From an uncultured Muribaculaceae bacterium (GTDB lineage: Bacteria; Bacteroidota; Bacteroidia; Bacteroidales; Muribaculaceae), in assembly GCA_934590135.1 (NCBI GenBank), contig CAKTOT010000090.1, forward strand, positions 1 to 9,476: 9,476 bases of DNA, written 5' to 3'. The notes below the pieces were generated by a model. It did no database searches. It saw only the letters and a program-made list of their open reading frames with translations, and had not been told where the DNA came from. Position numbers and translations under genes: made by a program. Below, in pieces: positions 7,157 to 9,476 of this stretch (its first letter is position 1; each line of letters starts with the position of its first letter).

Positions 7157-7675
7157 ATGATCAAACACATCTTTACTTCGTTATCTCTCTTGCTCGGTTT
7201 CTGTATGGTGTCGTGCAATAGCGATGCGCCCGAAAGTACAGACCACCACGTGGACTATACTATAACTCTCACCGCTAACGAAGACCTTCTATCTGTAGCC
7301 GACATAACCGTATCATACTACTTGGGCGGTGAGGAAAAAGTCGAAGCTGTCACGACGTCGCCGTGGACCAAGACTATAACTTACAGCAATTTCCCTTGTA
7401 TAGGCGGGATTATCGTGAAGCGTTCGTTCAAAAGTGGCGTGGCCTTGGACAAGGATAAATACGACTTCTTGTTCATCTACCAAACAGATAAGAATATTGT
7501 CGATGCCAAAGGAAATATTGTAAGCAAAGACAGCAATAGCAGTGGAACTATCCACACTGAGGGGGTCGGTAAAGACAATGTCGAAGCATTCATCAATCGA
7601 GATAAGACTATGGTTAAGGCTCTGTTTTCCATGCAAGCCCAAGACGGGACTATAGTTTTTTCGCCGGTACAATAA
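7157..7675 (+). CDS. Small lipoprotein of unknown function
   Basis: I do not recognise this 172-residue protein. It starts with a clear signal peptide of the SPII type: a positively charged start (MIKH), a hydrophobic core SLSLLLGF, and a lipobox MVSC that would be cut before C20. The mature protein begins CNSDAPES, a polar acidic tether that could act as a Bacteroidota surface-export signal, although it is not a strong match. The remaining 150 residues alternate short hydrophobic and polar stretches (YTITLTAN, DITVSYYLGG, GIIVKRSF, FLFIYQ), suggesting a single beta-sandwich-like domain. No enzymatic motif, repeat or membrane segment is visible; only one cysteine (in NFPCIGG) follows the lipid-attachment one. 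It begins 18 nt after sdaA, so it is probably the last gene of that operon, and a hairpin follows. Localisation is well supported; function is not. Confidence 0.8.
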   Translation: MIKHIFTSLSLLLGFCMVSCNSDAPESTDHHVDYTITLTANEDLLSVADITVSYYLGGEEKVEAVTTSPWTKTITYSNFPCIGGIIVKRSFKSGVALDKDKYDFLFIYQTDKNIVDAKGNIVSKDSNSSGTIHTEGVGKDNVEAFINRDKTMVKALFSMQAQDGTIVFSPVQ

Positions 7676-7692
7676 TCTCAATACATATAAGC

Positions 7693-7729
7693 CGAAGGTC
7701 TCCCCGGCAGATGTCGGCGGAGACCTTCG
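7693..7729. terminator. GC-rich hairpin between the lipoprotein gene and rmuC, possible terminator
   Basis: An 11-bp perfect stem (7693-7703 CGAAGGTCTCC with 7719-7729 GGAGACCTTCG) is extended by three more pairs (7704-7706 with 7715-7717) after a one-base bulge at 7718, leaving an 8-nt loop. It begins 17 nt after the lipoprotein stop. Unlike the terminator at 3278-3316 it has no T run on either strand, so it may be a weak terminator, a transcript-end stabiliser or a processing site. Confidence 0.5.
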
Positions 7730-7795
7730 TGTAAAAATGGGCACTACTCAGACAAACTATCATACACATTGACAATCATTTTTCAAATCATAGAT

Positions 7796-8884
7796 ATGGA
7801 CATTGCAGTAATTATTCTCGGACTTTTGTGCATCGCCGCAATCATAACAACCATCATCCTGTCCTCCCGTCTTTCGATGTGGCGCACTCGTGCACACGAA
7901 GCCGGCGGGCGTGCCGAACGTGCCGAAAACGCCCTGGCCTCGCTTTCGCGCGAACAACAGCGCGGTGCCGCCGTCGATGATATGCGCCAAGTCGTCGAAC
8001 CTTTACGCGGACGCATCGAAACTTTAGGGTCAAATATGGCTGCTTTTATCCAAGAACGTCGGAACGCAGATACCACCACATGCCAGCATATTAACGACAT
8101 ACTTGCGGCTGCACGCGATGTCGAGCGCCAAACGCGCGACCTCAATCGCAGTATTTCGGGCAACAACAACGCGCAAGGGCGTTGGGGCGAAGTGATGTTA
8201 GGCAATATCCTCGCTGCAACAGGGATGAAAAAGGGTTACGACTATGACTTGCAAAGTGTTGTTGCCGCAGACGGAACTTCCGATAATACACGCCGACCTG
8301 ACGCCATAGTCCATCTTCCCGGTGACCGCAATGTCGTCATCGATGCCAAGACTTCCATCACAGCATACATCAAATACATTAATGCCCAAACCAAAGAAGA
8401 CAAGGAACAATGTCTACGCGAACACGTAGCTTCGGTACGTCGACAAATTGACAACCTTGCGTCCAAGCATTATGACGACCGAGTGGAAGGCTCACCCGAA
8501 TTCGTCATACTTTTCATGCCTAACGATAATGCGCTTGCCTCTGCTACAGCCTTTGACGTTTCAATCTATGAGTACGCATACAACAAGCGTGTAGTACTTG
8601 CATCTCCGGCTTTACTTATGACTATTCTGCAAATTGTCGAAATGCAATGGCGGACCGAACGTCGGAACAAGCAACAACAAGAAATTGTCCGAGTCGGAAC
8701 ACTTGTACTCGAAGACCTGCAACGTATTCTCGGCGACATTTCGGCCATAGGTAAAGCTTTAAACCAAGCACAAACCGCATGGCAAGCGCTAAATAACCAT
8801 ATCTCTTCAGATGCTCCGAGGTCCATTACTGCGCGTATACGCACTCTTGGCGAACTCGGTATTGCCTCGAGGCGGCATTCCTAA
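7796..8884 (+). CDS. rmuC: DNA recombination protein RmuC, membrane-anchored PD-(D/E)XK nuclease-like
   Basis: RmuC proteins limit inversions and rearrangements at short repeats in E. coli; the biochemical activity is predicted from the nuclease fold, not firmly shown. The N-terminus (residues about 2-24, DIAVIILGLLCIAAIITTII) is one membrane helix, followed by a probable coiled coil to about residue 110. The core begins at GRWGE (128-132), and the nuclease-like motif is RPD (D169) followed by VVIDAK (D183, K185). FMPNDNA and ALLMTILQIVEMQWR are further family signatures. The ATG at 7796 gives 362 residues, with the membrane helix at the very start; the in-frame TTG at 7769 would add nine residues and is less likely. 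The protein is shorter than E. coli RmuC (475). It is separated from the lipoprotein gene by 120 nt containing a hairpin, so it may have its own promoter, which I cannot identify. Confidence 0.93.
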   Translation: MDIAVIILGLLCIAAIITTIILSSRLSMWRTRAHEAGGRAERAENALASLSREQQRGAAVDDMRQVVEPLRGRIETLGSNMAAFIQERRNADTTTCQHINDILAAARDVERQTRDLNRSISGNNNAQGRWGEVMLGNILAATGMKKGYDYDLQSVVAADGTSDNTRRPDAIVHLPGDRNVVIDAKTSITAYIKYINAQTKEDKEQCLREHVASVRRQIDNLASKHYDDRVEGSPEFVILFMPNDNALASATAFDVSIYEYAYNKRVVLASPALLMTILQIVEMQWRTERRNKQQQEIVRVGTLVLEDLQRILGDISAIGKALNQAQTAWQALNNHISSDAPRSITARIRTLGELGIASRRHS

Positions 8885-8921
8885 ATAGCCTTTAAGAGTA
8901 TCATAAGTGCCTATACGAACC

Positions 8922-9476
8922 TTATTTCTTCTTACGTTTAAGTTTTCTTATGAGAGCCTCCGTTTGTGCGGCTTCTTCTTCATCACCTAATTTGCGATAA
9001 ATCTCTGCAATACATGTATATGCCGGAATATACGAGTCGTTGAGTTCTACGACATGCAAATAGTAGCCCATAGCTGCAGCAAGGTCGCCATCGCCATATT
9101 CTATATCGCCGAGCGCCATAATGGGCTTAAAGTCCGTAGGACAAAGCTCACTTGCATGATGTAATACGGCATGTGCCTCGTCATTGCGTCCCATGTCCGA
9201 AAGCAACAATCCTTTGGCCAATACGGCAGGATAGTAATCCGGTGACATTTCCAGCGCGCGGTCATAATTGGCCATAGCCGCATTGTTATCCCAAGCCTCA
9301 TCACGGCACTCCTCCCCCAAAGCCACGTATTGTGCCGCGACCTTTTCCAAATTATTCTGAGCAGCTGCAAGGCTTTCTTTCAGCCGTGATATCTCGCCTC
9401 GCAGATGGTCAACTTCGCTTAATTTGACTTGCAAAAGACGCACTACGGCCGGCTTACCGGTTTCGTTGCGCAGGGC
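8922..9476 (-). CDS. TPR-repeat protein with N-terminal coiled coil; 5' end outside the window
   Basis: The minus-strand frame ends at TAA (8922-8924) and stays open to the window edge at 9476, giving 184 residues of a longer protein. A GTG at 9441-9443 is an in-frame codon, but open sequence continues upstream of it (ALRNETGKPAV), so I treat it as internal. Residues about 12-55 of the fragment have heptad-like leucines (RLLQVKLSEVDHLRGEISRL) and are probably a coiled coil. Four tetratricopeptide repeats of 34 residues follow, recognised by A-L/A-x-Y-x-x-A patterns such as MANYDRALEMSPDYYPAVLAKG, AHAVLHHASELCPTDF and AMGYYLHVVELNDSYIPAY. The tail is strongly basic (RKLKRKKK). TPR proteins are scaffolds for other proteins; no partner can be named here. 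It is convergent with rmuC, with only 37 nt between the two stops. Confidence 0.82.
   Translation of the reverse strand, partial: ALRNETGKPAVVRLLQVKLSEVDHLRGEISRLKESLAAAQNNLEKVAAQYVALGEECRDEAWDNNAAMANYDRALEMSPDYYPAVLAKGLLLSDMGRNDEAHAVLHHASELCPTDFKPIMALGDIEYGDGDLAAAMGYYLHVVELNDSYIPAYTCIAEIYRKLGDEEEAAQTEALIRKLKRKKK

Noticed and set aside
7769..7796. TTGACA-N16-TAGATA resembling an E. coli sigma-70 promoter
   Set aside because: The -10 would overlap the rmuC start codon, and Bacteroidota use a different consensus (TTTG / TAnnTTTG), so it is most likely coincidence.
3829..8884. dprA and rmuC considered together as a DNA defence or recombination island
   Set aside because: They are separated by three unrelated metabolic or envelope genes and a hairpin, and both are widespread housekeeping genes; nothing in the sequence links them.

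Overview
The window reads as an ordinary chromosomal stretch of a Bacteroidota bacterium, most likely order Bacteroidales; Muribaculaceae or a close relative is my guess, from memory of related proteins and not from a search. Pointers are a eukaryote-type (GT3) glycogen synthase next to a short-type glucan phosphorylase, genes whose starts lack strong Shine-Dalgarno sequences but have A-rich leaders, one exact match to the Bacteroidota -7 promoter consensus TAnnTTTG, and a small SPII lipoprotein. Nothing looks mobile: there are no transposases, integrases, tRNAs, rRNAs, CRISPR repeats or phage genes, and every gene is intact except the two cut by the window edges.

Layout. (a) 1-3316, glycogen block: the C-terminal end of a GT3 glycogen synthase, then a complete GT35 alpha-glucan phosphorylase, closed by a strong rho-independent terminator. 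(b) 3349-4947: a promoter with a 13-nt dyad just upstream, then a hotdog-fold acyl-CoA thioesterase and dprA, 10 nt apart. (c) 5023-7675: a uridine-phosphorylase-like nucleoside phosphorylase, an iron-sulfur L-serine ammonia-lyase and a small unrecognised lipoprotein, spaced 25 and 18 nt apart and probably co-transcribed, possibly as a continuation of (b). A GC-rich hairpin follows the lipoprotein. (d) 7796-8884: rmuC. (e) On the minus strand, convergent with rmuC and running off the right edge, a TPR/coiled-coil protein.

How the genes work together. The first two make and break the same polymer: the synthase extends alpha-1,4-glucan and the phosphorylase releases glucose-1-phosphate. Uridine phosphorylase and serine ammonia-lyase are both catabolic, giving ribose-1-phosphate plus uracil, and pyruvate plus ammonia, so block (c) looks like salvage and carbon supply. 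DprA and RmuC are DNA-recombination proteins, but they sit in different transcription units and I see no evidence that they form one system. I did not find a convincing new multi-gene system. The most useful leads are the unrecognised lipoprotein, the extra cysteines in the serine ammonia-lyase, the missing regulatory arginine cluster in the GT3 enzyme, and the dyad over the -33 position of the thioesterase promoter.
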